A DNA stretch of 5,949 nt, from the NCBI GenBank assembly GCA_030637065.1, contig DAOVVQ010000242.1, positions 1 to 5,949 of the forward strand, written 5' to 3'. Source of the DNA: Planctomycetota bacterium (GTDB lineage: Bacteria; Planctomycetota; Phycisphaerae; Sedimentisphaerales; Anaerohalosphaeraceae). Below are positions 5,812-5,949 of this stretch, piece after piece. Every line of letters starts with the position of its first letter. Position 1 is the stretch's first letter. Under the pieces are notes generated by a model, which saw only the letters and a program-made list of their open reading frames with translations, had not been told where the DNA came from and searched no databases. A program made the position numbers and the translations under genes.

Positions 5812-5898
5812 TGCTTCTCCTTTACGTTATGATTGCACTAAAATTCCGTAAGCGCCGCGGAATATACTCCAAACGGCTAAATAACTGGTATATCATTC

Positions 5899-5927
5899 AT
5901 TGTATCCATTTTCAGGCGACATTGCAA
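5899..5927 (-). promoter_or_regulatory. Candidate sigma70-type promoter of the beta-helix gene
   Basis: Read leftward, TTGCAA (5922-5927, 4 of 6 consensus) is followed after exactly 17 bases by TACAAT (5899-5904, 5 of 6 consensus). The predicted transcript would start near 5892 and have a leader of about 80 bases. A good ribosome-binding site then precedes the start at 5811. The 17-bp spacing supports it, but planctomycete promoters are poorly characterised and the upstream sequence is cut by the window edge. Confidence 0.35.
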
Positions 5928-5949
5928 GCCTTAAATTGGTCGTTTTCAT

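Noticed and set aside
5893..5949. Leftward 18-codon frame at the right edge (MKTTNLRLAMSPENGYNE)
   Set aside because: It could be the 3' end of a gene entering from the right, but it is too short to judge, has no motif, and overlaps the candidate promoter.
1..5949. CRISPR array, tRNA, transposase or phage/defence module
   Set aside because: No regularly spaced repeats, no cloverleaf-like sequence, and no transposase, nuclease or phage motifs were seen on either strand.

Overview
The window looks like part of the chromosome of a Gram-negative-type bacterium. The overall style suggests a planctomycete, perhaps of the Phycisphaerae lineage. The clues are a compact type IV pilus / type II secretion-like operon holding both PilB/GspE-type and PilT-type ATPases, prepilins of the MshD and GspJ kind, a heptose-pathway isomerase, and a secreted right-handed beta-helix protein start with a Phycisphaerae-like sequence style. 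This placement is inference from motif memory; no marker gene is present.

Positions 1-4446 (+ strand) carry one tightly packed gene cluster: the 3' part of an assembly ATPase (PilB/GspE family, cut by the left window edge), a PilT-family retraction ATPase, a PilC/GspF inner-membrane platform protein, and two short proteins with class III (type IV prepilin) signal sequences. Gaps are 69, 27, 40 and 20 bp. No promoter-like spacing separates the genes, so they are probably one operon. It appears to end at a GC-rich hairpin followed by six T at about 4462-4495. Together the products would form the motor (assembly and retraction ATPases), the platform, and minor or priming pilins of an envelope-spanning pilus machine. 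No obvious major pilin, secretin, PilM/N/O or prepilin peptidase lies in the window.

Positions 4447-4618 separate convergent genes. Besides the terminator they hold a 6-bp perfect inverted repeat.

Positions 4619-5188 (- strand) encode a complete sedoheptulose-7-phosphate isomerase (gmhA), with the expected metal and catalytic residues present. It is the first step of ADP-heptose synthesis for cell-surface glycans.

Positions 5189-5529 are mostly non-coding. They hold the gmhA leader with a perfect TATAAT, a 9-bp direct repeat, a weak terminator-like hairpin and low-information sequence. Positions 5530-5811 (- strand) encode the first 93 residues of a secreted beta-helix protein that stops abruptly where relatives continue, so it is probably a gene remnant. 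A fair sigma70-like promoter lies upstream of it, near the right edge.

I found no CRISPR array, tRNA, rRNA, transposase or clearly new multigene system. The most unusual local features are three tandem 13-bp copies carrying Shine-Dalgarno-like motifs before the first prepilin gene, non-standard termini on the ATPase and platform protein, and the broken beta-helix gene.
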